64,000 nucleotides of DNA from Proteles cristata cristata (Eukaryota > Chordata > Mammalia > Carnivora > Hyaenidae): positions 1,116,001 through 1,180,000 of the forward strand of contig JAESUZ010001712.1 in NCBI GenBank assembly GCA_017311185.1. The letters run 5' to 3'. Both the position numbers and the translations under genes were made by a program. The stretch's first letter is position 1; the number at the start of each line of letters is the position of its first letter. The notes below the pieces were generated by a model. That model ran no database searches. It was not told the DNA's origin and saw nothing but the letters and a program-made list of their open reading frames with translations. Shown here one piece after another: positions 48,600 through 60,352 of this stretch.

Positions 48600-49610
48600 A
48601 TATGTAATTGTTTCCCTGATCTATTTCCACAGCAATCCCTTTCACCACCTTCTGTGGACTCGGAGGCATTGGTGGTAATTGCCCTGCAGGGCAGTGTTAT
48701 CAGAACGGCAATCCAATGATTGATTTCAATCTCGGAAACTGCAGTGGGCCAGCTGAAGCGCTCGCCTCGCAGGCCAGGAGGGCTAAAGAGAAACTCTTTA
48801 AGAAGGGAAAAACGAGTTGGATCAATTCTGGCATTGGCTTCCTATTCCTGTGTTTTTCAAACCATTTACAAGAAAAAAAACACCCTTTAAATCAGAGCAG
48901 TGAATGAAAAACTATCACCTTTTACAAGAACTGCATGATACGGGTAGGAAGCGGTGCTGATGTTGTCAAATAACTTAATTACCTGTGATGCAAAGCGTTT
49001 GAAATGTTAGCTAATAATCTGCTCAATAAAAACAGTGAGAACTGAGCATTCTAACTTCCCTTATTCCCAAAAAAGCGAGCTACCTTCATAATGACTACTT
49101 TGAACAATGAACTTTGTTATTACAATGATCTATTCACAAGGTTTCCATGTAAACGAAGTTATACTGAGAAGAGATTTGCAACCCTTTATAACCTAAGCCA
49201 ACAAACCAGGTTTCTATGATTAAGCTGAGGTGACCGAACAGATGTGACAGGAAATTAAGAGCCAAATGCACTGGGCACAAGAGCACCAAGCAAGGGCTTT
49301 GGCGCCTGCCTGTGCCTGCCGTGAAGCGGGGGTTGGTCATGCCGGCTCATGTCTCTCAGACCCCAGCACATAGCTCAGCGATTAGTTCACGGGTGTGAGA
49401 GATTTTGCACCAGCACAGATTCCGTCATGAAGGTGTTTTCAACAAACTGCTGAAAGGAACTCACAATTCCAAGGGAAGTTCCTGTGTGTGTGTGACTGAT
49501 AATGCCTACTTCATGAGTAATGGCTGAGCCGTTGCTGGTTTATTGACAAATAATTGAGTCCCTGTTCAGAAGCAGAACTACCTACAGTCATTCTTCCAGC
49601 ATAAAACATA
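48600..49610. other. Single-copy intronic sequence
   Basis: No recognisable repeat over about 1 kb. It includes a plus-strand pseudo-exon-like piece (tatttccacag at 48625-48635, gtaatt at 48675) that is on the wrong strand for the gene. Confidence 0.4.
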
Positions 49611-49621
49611 CCTTGGCAAAA

Positions 49622-49804
49622 GCATTTTTTAATGTTTATTTATTTATTTTTGAGAGAGAAGGAGAGAGGGAGGCAGAGAATCCAAAATAGGCTCCACTTT
49701 GTCACAGCAGAGCCCAGTGTAGGACTTGAACTCAAGAACCATGATACTATGACCTGAGCTGAGATCAAGAGTGAGACACTTAATCAACTGAGCCACCCGG
49801 AGGT
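49622..49804 (-). mobile_element. Feline CAN-SINE
   Basis: Tail aatgtttatttatttatttt, gacctgagctgagatcaaga, head aactgagccacccggaggtc. Target duplication ccttggcaaaa / cctggcaaaa. Confidence 0.93.
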
Positions 49805-49859
49805 CCTGGCAAAACTGTCTGAGAAATAAGTGTAGGAACTCTGTGTAAGACAGACAGAT

Positions 49860-50400
49860 GACCCCCCAAGAACTGTCTTGTAGCCCTCATCCCATTGTTA
49901 CCACAACACCACGATTTGTGAGCAGAACTCCCAAGTCTTTCTCCAGCCCCCATATCTCCTGTGAGCTCACCTTCTTTTATTATCTACAGTCAAAGGGGTG
50001 GTGGGTGGCAATTACAGGAAGCTTATTTTCACCCACATGGGGATCTTCTAGGCTCCTTGAAGTCAGCATAACTTACCTTGTACTTCTATTGCCTCCTGCC
50101 TTCACCGGTTCTACCAGCACCTCTCACGACTCAGCTCCATGGTCACTATGTGGCCGTTTCCTTCAGTTCCCTCCCTGTTAAGTCTCACTGACAGTTGAGG
50201 TCCTCTGCTTCTCTTACATGAATTACTTCTGTTTTCTTCTAACCAGCTTGTCTCTGGCTTCTCCTCTTGCGCCCAATCTGCTCTAGATACCAGGATTATC
50301 TTTCTAAAACTCAGACTTGGTCCTGTTCTTTTCTGAGTTCAAACCAAGCATTATCCCACCGCCTACTGAAAGCTCTAGAATTCAGAAATACTCTTCCTTT
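49860..50400 (+). mobile_element. L2 LINE fragment
   Basis: ccagcccccatatctcctgt, tgctctagataccaggatta, tctttctaaaactcagactt, cattatcccaccgcctactg: L2-like, diverged. Confidence 0.5.
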
Positions 50401-51290
50401 CCTGCTAACATGCCCCAGCCCCCCATACCAGCAGGCAACTGCATCTGACCTGGCATAGAGGAAGGTTTTAGGAACAAATATGGTAGTAACAGGCAAACAG
50501 AGGAAGAGCTTAGAAAGAGGGAAGGGTAAAATTAAATTAAAAGAGAAAGATAAAGAAAAAGGAAAAAGAGAAGGGTAACACCTAACCATTCACCTTCCTT
50601 CCTCACCACTACATCCCCTTCCCAGCTCTATGCCAAAATGCCCAGAAAAAACAGACTCTCTTTCCCTAGCAAATGTATTTTTATGAAATAAGACAAATTC
50701 TGATTTTATGTGTATAAATACAGGTTACTGCAACCCGGTGAAGACAAAGTTCTCACATATCAAATCAAAACAGATCATCAAACAGGGCAAAGGAGAATAA
50801 AGGAAAGAATCAATTGCAATACTTATATAGTTTCCCATTATTACTAAACGGGATCATTGTACAGGAGAGAAAGAGAGAGGCTCTGTGTGGTTTGTCAGTG
50901 CTTAGAGACAGGAAGCAAAGAAACCCTGGCTGGAATCAGCAGGTAATGGCAGTGACAAGTGACAGGCAGAAAGAGAAAAGGAGTGACCCCAGGAAGGAAG
51001 ACCCATCCCAGAGTGCTTGTGGCAGCAGGAAGCTCGGGCCCAGCAGGCACTATAAATTTCAAATTCCCATGGCTGCTTCTCAAGGTCTCTGCCTAAGCCA
51101 GGCCTAAGCCAGGCCAGGCCCAGCAATTCTCCAACAGAAAGTGCAGAGTCCTGTTGCCGTGGGCAGACTGGGCAGATGTCTTCAGACGTTGTAGAGGTCT
51201 GTGGTATCTAAGAGTGCGAATATGAGGACACAGGAATAGCAAAAGCTGCCTTTGTCCCTTTAACCATCAAACATAAGACATTATCATTCT
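50401..51290. other. Single-copy intronic sequence
   Basis: No exon or named repeat. A short tandem cctaagccagg repeat at 51094-51116. Confidence 0.4.
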
Positions 51291-51299
51291 ACCCATTCC

Positions 51300-52045
51300 C
51301 CACTGAAGACAAAACGAAACCAATCCCTGACCTCTCAACAGTCTTTCTCATCTTAATCAATGACAACCCCATGCTTCCAGTTGCAAGCCATGCTTGATCC
51401 CTGCTCTCTTATACTCCACACTGTATGCATCCTGCAATCCCATTGGCTCTACCTTCAAGGTGTATCTCCCATTTGCTATCTCCCACTTCTCACCACTTCC
51501 ACCATCACCACCTCTGCTGTCCCAGGCACCAGATCTCTTACCCAGGCCCGGAAGCCAGAGTGGTCTTGTTAATATGTAAATTGGATGTTTCTCCTCTGCT
51601 CAAAATCCTCAAATGACTCCCCATGTCCATCAGTATAACACATAAGTCTTTACATTGGCTGACACCTCACCCTCTCTTCATACCTGCTTTGCCTTTAATG
51701 CTTCTGCCTTTGACCTCTGCACTGGCTATCCCCTAGAACCGTTGCACTGTTCCCCTAGAACACTTCCCTCAGATTATGCCTTCACAGCCTCGAGGTCTCT
51801 GTTAGCTTCTTGAAGAGGCCTTTCCTGACCCATATCTACATTCCTCATTTCCTGCTTTATGCATCTCCATAAAGTTTCTACCTTTAACCAACATAAATCT
51901 GTCATTTACAAAATGTCTGTCCTCTCCTACTAGGCTCCATGGGAATAAATATTTCCATTTTATTCATGGTGACATCCCCCAACACTTAGAACACAACCTA
52001 GTACCTAAGAGGTATTCAGTATAAAGCTGTTGAATAAATGAACTG
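51300..52045 (+). mobile_element. L2 LINE, long fragment to the 3' end
   Basis: Best L2 in the window: cattggctctaccttcaagg, ctcccacttctcaccacttc, cctctgctcaaaatcctcaa, cctttgacctctgcactggc, tgaagaggcctttcctgacc. It ends with acctagtacctaagaggta and gttgaataaatgaa. Confidence 0.85.
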
Positions 52046-52733
52046 AGTACCTGAACCTTCAAGAAAGGCTCTGCTATGAATCACCACCGTGGGACCACTG
52101 CTACACAAGGTATTAGCTTGTTACCTGTAGTCACCACAACTGAAGGACCCTGCTTATACTCAGAAACACCTTCCCTTAGCTGCTCCATCATTCTCCCAGG
52201 TCCCTGCAGCAATTCTGTCTTTTAGTGACCTACTATTCATTCAAACTCAACAATGACTTTCTTAATTCAAATACCAAGGACCCAGTAACTCTGAAAATCT
52301 CTTAAATGAAATAAGAGCAATAAAGGTGAGGATCACCCCCACCTCCTCATCTTCCTCTAACAAATAATTGGTACAGACATAGTGACCGTTTCCAACCCAG
52401 TCAACTATTTGACAATCATTTGCACAATTCATCCTGCATTAGAAAAGAACAGGAAGTCTCCACCCAAGAATGTCTCCCAACACAAACTCTCAGCTGCTGT
52501 GAGGGTTAAATAGTCCCCTAGTGTTGAGTTCTAATAAAGAGCCTTAGGAAGCAGGACCCAGGGCCTATTATCTAGGCAACACAATTTGTTTTATACCAGT
52601 CAGGCTCAATATAATTTCTAACAACTTGGATTTGATTTTAATGGTACCTGTGCAGGACTTCCCAAAATTCTTAGTGAGAATTCCTTCATGAGAATTAGTA
52701 TAATGGATTTGAGATAATTACAACTAGGCTTTT
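52046..52733. other. Single-copy intronic sequence
   Basis: No exon or clear repeat. Confidence 0.4.
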
Positions 52734-52915
52734 CTAAAAAAAAATTAATGTTTATTTACTTTTGAGAGACAGAGTATGAGTGGGGAAGAGGCAGAGAAAG
52801 AAGGAGACACAGAATCCAAAGCAGGCTCCAGTCTTGGGACTTGAACCCACAAACCATGAGATTATGACCAGAGCCGAAGTCGGACGCTTAACCAACTGAG
52901 CCACCCAAACACCCC
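52734..52915 (-). mobile_element. Feline CAN-SINE
   Basis: Tail aatgtttatttacttttgag, tccaaagcaggctccagtct, head aaccaactgagccacccaaa. Target duplication aactaggctttt / aattaggttttt. Confidence 0.93.
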
Positions 52916-52934
52916 CAATTAGGTTTTTAAAAAT

Positions 52935-53124
52935 AAATCTCAGTTGGTTAAGCATCCAACTCTTGATTTTGATTCAGGTCATGATCTCACTATTCTTGAG
53001 GCCAAGCCTCATGTTGGGTTCTGTGCCGACAGCATGGAGCCTACTTGGAATTCTCTCACTCCCTCTCTCTCTGTCCCTTTCTCACTCATGCTCTCTCTCC
53101 CTCTCACTCTCAAAAAATAAACAT
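52935..53124 (+). mobile_element. 5'-truncated feline CAN-SINE
   Basis: Starts inside the head (ctcagttggttaagcatcca), then gattcaggtcatgatctcac, CT tract, tail caaaaaataaacatttaaaa. Its tail served as the target of the next SINE. Confidence 0.92.
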
Positions 53125-53143
53125 TTAAAAAAAATAAAGCTTG

Positions 53144-53354
53144 GGGCGCCTGGGTGGCTTAGTCGGTTAAGCGTCCGACTTTCGCTTGGGTCATGATCTC
53201 GCGGTTTGTGGGTTCAAGCCCCGCGTCGGGCTCTGTGCTGACTGCCAGCTCAGAGCCTGGAGCCTGTTTCAGCTGTGACTCCCTCTCTCTCTGACCCTCC
53301 CCTGCTCACGCTGTCTCTCTCTGTCTCTCCTAGAAATAAAAAAATATATATATA
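53144..53354 (+). mobile_element. Young full-length feline CAN-SINE
   Basis: Head gggcgcctgggtggcttag, ttaagcgtccgactttcgct, gggttcaagccccgcgtcgg. Several CpGs, usually lost with age, are retained. Exact 19-bp target duplication ttaaaaaaaataaagcttg at 53125-53143 and 53355-53373, lying in the tail of the preceding SINE. Confidence 0.96.
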
Positions 53355-53373
53355 TTAAAAAAAATAAAGCTTG

Positions 53374-55518
53374 CCATACATCTCCTATATAATAGATAGA
53401 ACCCACATTCCTCAACCAGATTTTACCAAAACATTTTGTGTCTTAAGATTCAAGAGCAACCAACACCATCTGGGAGTTAGAAAATCCTACTTTATTTTTA
53501 ACTGGAAGACGTTTCCTGGTATTTCAGGTTGGAAAACTGGAAGCATTCTATTATAGAAACAGTATCCAAATAATACCACTTTACATTTGTATATTGATAC
53601 AACTTCAAAAATGTACATGTTCTGTCTATCCATCTACGTACATCTCACTACTGAATAGCATATGTGGCCTGCCAAGAGGTACCACCACACAACCCTGTTC
53701 CTATAGGAAATTGTGTTAAATATCTATTTTATGGTTGCTGGAATGCAAAGATTTGGAGTAATTCAAGAGGTGGAGAATGCCTAAGTGGCACATGCCAAAC
53801 AGCCGAGGTGTTCTCCATGACCTTCCAGACATACCTGTGCCAACACTATACTGAGCACAGGCATGGTGCCCAGTACAGAGGACCCTAACAATAGGAGATG
53901 TAGCCTCAGCCACCTTTCACATAAAATGCTATTCCTGTCCTCCAGGGGTTTCGTTTGTGTCGGGGTGTTTCCTATATACACATGACACCTTGACCTTCAT
54001 ATTAAACAGAGTTATAGATATTACTCTGTTTATATCTGTTTAATAATATTACATATTAAACAGGCGTTCTAGATCGGGACGCCTATTTTCAAATCAGAAT
54101 TCTGACAGGGCAGAATCTGTTGTAGGGGAATGTCAGGCAGGCTTGTTCATTACTTCCCACCATCACCCGCCTTCCCTCCCGCATCAAAGCCAGGCTGATG
54201 TTGAGCTGCCCTGTGCTATTTGGTTTAGACAAACTAGAGGGAAATACAACATTCATCACAGACCAGAGATTACCTTTGTTAGAGGCTGATGAAATTATAG
54301 AGCATGTTAGAGGCTGATGAAATTAAAAAGCCAGAACCAAGACAAACTATACAGGAACCAAGACAATACTATACATGATCCCACAGCAAACAAGAGATGC
54401 CCAATAAACACCTATATGAAAACAAAACATTCAGTGGGTTTAGCAAAATCCATCTCTAAGATCCTCTGCCAACACAAGTGAGAGTCTCAGCCTGATCGAA
54501 GATTGTCAGAGGCCAATTCTTGGGAGAAGTGATATCCAGGGTGAGGTTCTGATGGGTAATGAGTGACCCTGAAACTGCAGCAGGGTTATCAGGACCAGGA
54601 AGTGGGAAATGGCAGGAGATAAAGCCAAGGCCAGACCAGTCAGGGCCTCATTTGATACTGCTAAAGAGTTTTTGTCTTGTGCTGAAGGCTATGAACTTTG
54701 CTGTAAAGCAAATTAAAGATGGATTGAGAAGTAACTAGAAGAAGAAATAAGATCAAAGATAGGTTGGTTTCTTGTTATTACGATTGAGGGAGTCAATTGT
54801 TTGGTGAAGGAGAAGAGCCAACAAAGAGAGATGGAGAAAGCAGGAAAGGAAAGACTCCAAGGAGGCACAGGATTCACAGCCCAGCAAGAAGAATGAGTCT
54901 TGAGTAGAAAGAGGGGCTCTTTCCTCCACCAACCTGAGAAGGAATGATGGTAAGTCAGCTGACAATACCACAGCTCACATTCTCCTAGGACAACCCAGAG
55001 TCCGTTCCATACTTGCTGTCAGGCAAGGAAACTTCAGGGACTTTCTCTTACAGAAATATTTCCTGGGGCAGATTTGAAATTTTTCTTCCTTAGAAATCAT
55101 TGACAGAAAATCCTAGACACTAGCAAAGGGAATGCTCCTCAAGGATCACAGACTCCATCTCCACTATTTCTAGTACCTACTGATCCCAGGAGGATATAAA
55201 AGGTGTCATACTGGACACTCAGGTACTGTTCCTTCTATAACACCTATATTCTGGACACTGTTTTGCTTCACAAAGCAAATTCTTATGACAAAGAAAAAGT
55301 GAGATGGTGGAAGAATGAGAATTCGATTTTTCTTGAGATCTTGATATCACGAACACAAATACCTATTCAACCTTCTAAAGAGAAGTTAATTTTTCATAGG
55401 CACAGGCTACTAGTTGGGCTCACAGGGGCAACTTACCAAACACTAGTAAAATGTGTTGTGACAGGTTGCACTGAGGGTCCAGGATATATCTGAATAAAAT
55501 TAGTTATTACTGATATTT
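53374..55518. other. Intronic sequence, mostly single-copy
   Basis: No exon or named repeat. Contains a local duplication and hairpin (54000-54365) listed separately. Confidence 0.4.
54280..54326 (+). repeat. Short tandem duplication
   Basis: gttagaggctgatgaaatta occurs at about 54279 and 54306; just downstream ggaaccaagacaatacta and agaaccaagacaaactat form a second, imperfect doubling. Confidence 0.85.
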
Positions 55519-55534
55519 CCTTTTTGCATTTTAT

Positions 55535-55925
55535 TTTTAAATTTTATTTAAATCCATGCTAGTTAACATATAGTATAATAATGATTTCAGGAGTAGAATC
55601 CAGTGATTCATCACTTCCATACAACACCCAGGGTTCATCCCAACAAGTGCCCTCCTTAATGTCCATCACCCACGTAGCCAATTCCACCACCCAACACCCT
55701 CAAGCAACCCTCAGTTTGTTCTCTGTATTTGAGGCTCTCTTATAATTTGGCTTCCTGTTTTTATCTTATTTATCCATCCCTTCCCCTATGTTCATCTGTC
55801 CCCTGTGTTCATATGTTTTGTTTCTTTAATTCCATATATGAATGAAACCGTAAGATATTTTTCTTGCTTGGACTTATTTCACTTAGCACAGCAAATTCTA
55901 GTTCCATCCACATTGATACGAATGG
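55535..55925 (-). mobile_element. 5'-truncated L1 3' end
   Basis: Antisense L1 3' UTR: aaatccatgctagttaacat, caacacccagggttcatccc, ccctcagtttgttctctgta, acttatttcacttagcacag. Exact 16-bp target duplication cctttttgcattttat at 55519-55534 and 55926-55941. About 0.4 kb copied. Confidence 0.92.
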
Positions 55926-55941
55926 CCTTTTTGCATTTTAT

Positions 55942-56829
55942 ATTGAAGATTCGAGGATTAATAGTTAATATTTAATTAAACAGCCGAATTTCAAATACTA
56001 ACACAATCAGGCCTAAAAGCTCCATTTTTCTTAAAATTCCTTTACTACTTTTAAATAAAGATGTTCTCTGATAAAAATATGCAATCTGTTCTCACACCTA
56101 CAATAAGCCTTTTCTGTAAACAACGGAAATTTTTGAGGGCTTAGTGTTTCCTTGGGAGAGGGGGTGATGAGTAATAACAAAGACTAAGACCAGCTGATTT
56201 TATAGCGTTTTTATACAAACAATTTAAAATAGTAAATGGAAATTTTCTTCACCTATGATCCTATACAAAACTTATGCCAGGTTTCATTATGAAATTTTTT
56301 GAGAAATACTAAAAAAATGTTTACTCATCCAGTATTAATTTCTTCTTCCCTAAAGAGCACAAAATGAGAATCTAATTAGGAAAAGTCAGGAATATAAAAG
56401 GTAGGTTTGGGACATAGAATAGCAGACTTGAAGTTGATCTCCCAGTTAGAAGGGGTTAATCCAGCACCATGTCAAAAATCAAGGATGCCAACGCATTTCT
56501 CATCTTGCTTCTACACATCAGGTAGGAAAGGAAAAGTTAGGCAGGATCAGGAGGTGACAGGGTAGTGGGTGGTGGTGGCATTGGTGTATGTAGAGTGTCA
56601 AGGGGAGACAGGGATCTGTATTTTGGAAATTATTACTATGCAGCTGATATTAAATACATGACAAGGTGAGGGCACAGTAAGAGTGAGAGTAGAGAAAGAA
56701 GGCTTAGGACTGAGTTCCAAGACACTCCCTGTTCAGAGGTCAATGCTACCAAAAGCAAGTTTTATTATTATGCAGGTATAGTCAACAGATAAGGAGATGA
56801 CTGCCACTGAAGACATGTCAGTTTGAGGA
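55942..56829. other. Single-copy intronic sequence
   Basis: No exon or named repeat. Confidence 0.4.
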
Positions 56830-56858
56830 GGATTAATGTCTTAATAATATTGAGTCTT

Positions 56859-57050
56859 GGGGCACCTGGGTAGCTTAGTTGGTTAAGTGTCCACTTCTTG
56901 ATTTTGGCTCAGGTCATTATCTCACACTTTGGGAGACTGAGCTCCAAACAGGGCTCCCTCCTGAGTGCAGAGGCTGCTTGAGATTCTCTCTCTTCCTCTC
57001 TCTCTCTCTCTCTCTGCCCCTCCCACCTCTTTCAAAATAAATAAATAAAT
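56859..57050 (+). mobile_element. Feline CAN-SINE inside L1
   Basis: Head ggggcacctgggtagcttag, altered middle, (CT)n at 56995-57016, tail caaaataaataaataaatat. Target duplication unclear. Confidence 0.92.
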
Positions 57051-57693
57051 ATTAACAAAATAGGTTAAGTAGTCCAACCCACTAACATGGAGAGATCCTC
57101 TACTTATGCCTTATTTGTTCTTTTTTTTCCATTAGACTTATGAAGTATCATGTACAGCTCTTACACACTTTTTTAGATTGTATCTAAGTATTTCATAACA
57201 TTTTGGGGGCCAGTATTTAGAAACACAATTTTTGTAAATTGACCTTGTATCTTGTGAACTTGCTAAACATACTATTCATTAGTTCTAATAGGTTTTCTGT
57301 AGATTCCTTGAGCTTTTCTATCTACATATCATCTGCAAAGAGAGGTGGCTTTACTTTTTTCCTAATTTGTATATCTTTTATTTATCTTGCCTTATTACAC
57401 TGACCAGTGAAGAGAAGTGATTAAAAGGAGATACATTAGCCTTAATCCCAAGCTTGGTGAGAAAGCATTCAGTCTCTCACCATTAAGTACAAGCATAGAT
57501 TTTATGTAAGGTTTTATCAGATTATAGAAGTTTCCTTTTATTTATAGTTTCTGAGAATTTTTTTATCATGAATGGATACTGAATTTTTTTAAATGCGTTC
57601 TCTGCATCTATGGAATTTACCATACAGTTTTTCTTTTTAGATTAAATCTGGTGAATTACATTGATGATTTTTAAACTCTGAACCATCCTTCTT

Positions 57694-57903
57694 CTAACAT
57701 TTTTTAATTTTTTTTGAGAGACAGAGAGAGTCAGAGTGTGAGCAGGGTAAGGGGTAGAGACAGAAGGAGTTACAGAATCTGAAACAGGCTCCAGGCTCTG
57801 AGCCGTCAGCACAGAGCTTGACACAGGGCTCAAACTCACAAACTGCGAGATTATGACCTGAGCCAAAGTCGGACGCTTAACCGACTGAGCCACCCAGGCG
57901 CCC
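57694..57903 (-). mobile_element. Feline CAN-SINE inside L1
   Basis: Tail taattttttttgagagacag, gaaacaggctccaggctctg, head gactgagccacccaggcgcc. Target duplication tgaaccatccttctt (57679-57693) and tgaatcatcctttta (57904-57918). Confidence 0.94.
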
Positions 57904-58472
57904 TGAATCATCCTTTTACTTCTGGGATAAACTCCTGTTTCTCATGATGTATTATCACTTTTATATATTGCTGGATCCCATTTACTAATATTTGTGGAGA
58001 AAGATTCTGGTTTTCACATTTGTTTCTCTTTCTGAACTTTGTCCCAGTAATTCCGGCCTCATAAAAAATGAGACATTACTTACATATGGTCGTATCACCA
58101 CAGAGTCAAGCACAAACTTGTACCTCACACAAACCAAATGGACAGTAAATGCCTGTTGAGAAAGAGTATTGGTGACAAGAGGTTGCCTTTTCCCAGAACT
58201 TCTTCTCCTTGTCCCTTCTACTTACCTGAGGAAAGGAGCAAATTCAATTATCTAGGGACTCCAGATTCTCTTCCAATTTAAATGTTTATGAAGCTACATG
58301 TACGCAATTCCAGAAGTGTCAGTTATGCAGCGGTAAGTACGTTTGATAAAATCTTTGTCATAATGGTATTAATCTGGCTTCTCTGCATAGTACTTTGCAA
58401 CTTTGATTGAATTAGCTTTCACATTATTTATCATTTATCCAAGCTCTTTCTGTACAGCTGACTTTAGAACTG

Positions 58473-58622
58473 TGGATTTCAACTTTGGTGTACATTAGCC
58501 TTACTAAAACTTTACAAAATGTATGGATATGTGTGTCTCATCCGCCCATCCCAAGCCTGATATAGTAGATCTCCAATTATACCTCCTTATTTTTGAGAGG
58601 ACCATGGTTGAGAACCATTGCC
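58473..58622 (+). mobile_element. MER5A-like hAT-Charlie DNA transposon
   Basis: gtggatttcaactttggtgt, acattagccttactaaaact, and end ggttgagaaccattg, matching MER5A termini. Confidence 0.6.
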
Positions 58623-58654
58623 ACAGAGGTCACTTCCAAGTTCACTTCCTGCCT

Positions 58655-58795
58655 TCTATTCACCTAACTGCCACCAACTACAAAGATCTGTCCCTTTGGC
58701 AAGTTAGGTAACCCTCCTTGCCTCAGTTCCATCATCTGTAACTTCAAACTGCTGTTGTGAGCAGGGAGTATTAACCAGTACTACTGCTATTGATT
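58655..58795 (+). mobile_element. MIR SINE fragment
   Basis: ccctttggcaagttaggtaa, ccctccttgcctcagttcca, tcatctgtaacttcaaactg. Confidence 0.75.
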
Positions 58796-58799
58796 TTTT

Positions 58800-60310
58800 A
58801 TTGTTGTCATGGCCAGAGCAAGCTTATGCCTAGTGACTAAGCCAGTTCTTCCCAGTTTTTAAATAGGGGGGAGGCCCTTTTAAAAAGAAATGGATTACAG
58901 ACCCATCAACTCCCTATGTGTTGATAATGCCAACACATGACATAAATGTTACTGTGAATTCAAGCAACAAATATTTTCTTTTGTATCACCCATGTACAGT
59001 TAAGTCATCCTCTATTCAATGTAAAGATAATGTTTGTTTTTTCTGTGGGTTTACGCACCCCTGCGATCAGTCTGAGACTTGCTCCCCACCCTTCCCAAAG
59101 TCTGAGTTCCTCTCGCTGTGACTCACTGCTTCAGCCACATCAAGCTGCCTTGCACTGCCTCAACATGCCACCGTTTTCCATAATGCCAGGCCCTGCACAC
59201 CGTTCCTTCTTCTCAAGTATCCATTTGCTTCTCTGTCTAGAACATGAAATCATGAGTGCTAATAAATTCATCTTAATCCACTGGACTGAGATTTCCCTAG
59301 AGGTGGTTGGTTAAGAATCTGAAGGTTAAAATACCACTCAGTTAAGCACACTGCTAAATAACAGTGAACACGTTTTTGTTTATATGGCTTTTTAAATAGT
59401 GAGAATCAGGAAATGTCAGCCTGGGATGCCATGAGAGGGAGCTGTTTCAACACAGGCTGAGTGGCTCAAGAGGAGGACTGTGGAAGCCATAACCAGACCT
59501 CAGGATCATCAGCAATGCCAGTAGGCACCCAGGAGGGCACATCAGCCAGGCGCGACCAAGAGGCACTGGTCGAGCCAAGATGGACAGACCCCATTTATAC
59601 CAGTCCCAGGCTCCACACCAGATGCCAAAGAACACCCCAGTTACAACTTAGGGGCCATTCAGGAAATGGCTGTCCATCCACCAGGCAAAATCAGCGGGGA
59701 TGGGAAAGGGCCCACTCTGAGCAGAGAGCCTCCTCTACCAGGGTTAAGAGACTCATACATTTACCACACCCCAGTGGTTGTCTTGTTGAGGAACAGGGTG
59801 TGGGCACAGACTGAACCTTTTTACCAAAAGGGTGCTAAACGGCTTTTAAAATTACCTTATTAGAATAATTTTACTGGATTAGCCTAAAATCAAGGGGTTT
59901 CTTTTCCTTCTTTCTGGCTATCTCACAAGATAGAGACTCACTGGACAACAAACAAGAAATTGCTTAGAGGAAGAAAGAAGATGTTACATTCTTCCTTACA
60001 CGTCTGAGTGTAGGAGGAGTTAAAATTTAGCAATCCTCTAGCACTCTTTTAATGACAGTTTAAATGTTAACTGCCTTGTAATTGGAGACTGTAGTTTCAT
60101 GTACTAGAGGTTCACAGGCTCCGTCCATTCAGAGCACTGCCACTCCCACCCGTGGTAAGCAGGCACCTGCCGTAATGGCAGCTGTACTGAAATAACCAAG
60201 CTTTCTCACAGCCTACATTCTCCAATTTCCCACTAGTTCTGAAGGAACCATTAGGCTGCCTTTCCCTATGCTGTTACTTCAGCATCCCGAATCAACACAC
60301 GGCCTAACCC
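58800..60310. other. Intronic sequence with a GC-richer patch
   Basis: Positions 59400-59830 are GC-richer with overlapping open frames (59461-59814 plus). There are no splice signals of the right phase or strand, and the patch may be an unrecognised old transposon or LTR. Confidence 0.35.
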
Positions 60311-60312
60311 CT

Positions 60313-60350
<38 letters not shown>
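60313..60350 (+). repeat. (CA)n microsatellite
   Basis: About 19 uninterrupted CA units. Confidence 0.96.

Positions 60351-60352
<2 letters not shown>

Larger units (their letters stand above)
56830..58080 (-). mobile_element. L1 ORF2 fragment, split by two SINEs
   Basis: Antisense ORF2 (reverse transcriptase region): aattgaccttgtatcttgtg, gttttctgtagattccttga, catatcatctgcaaagagag, agaaagcattcagtctctca, tttttatcatgaatggatac. It is interrupted by SINEs at 56859-57050 and 57694-57903 and has many stops. Neither end of the element is present, so it is an old fragment. Confidence 0.87.

Noticed and set aside
48636..48676. Plus-strand exon-like segment with a good acceptor (tatttccacag) and gtaatt donor
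   Set aside because: It is opposite to the gene's strand, only 41 bp, and no partner exon on that strand was found.
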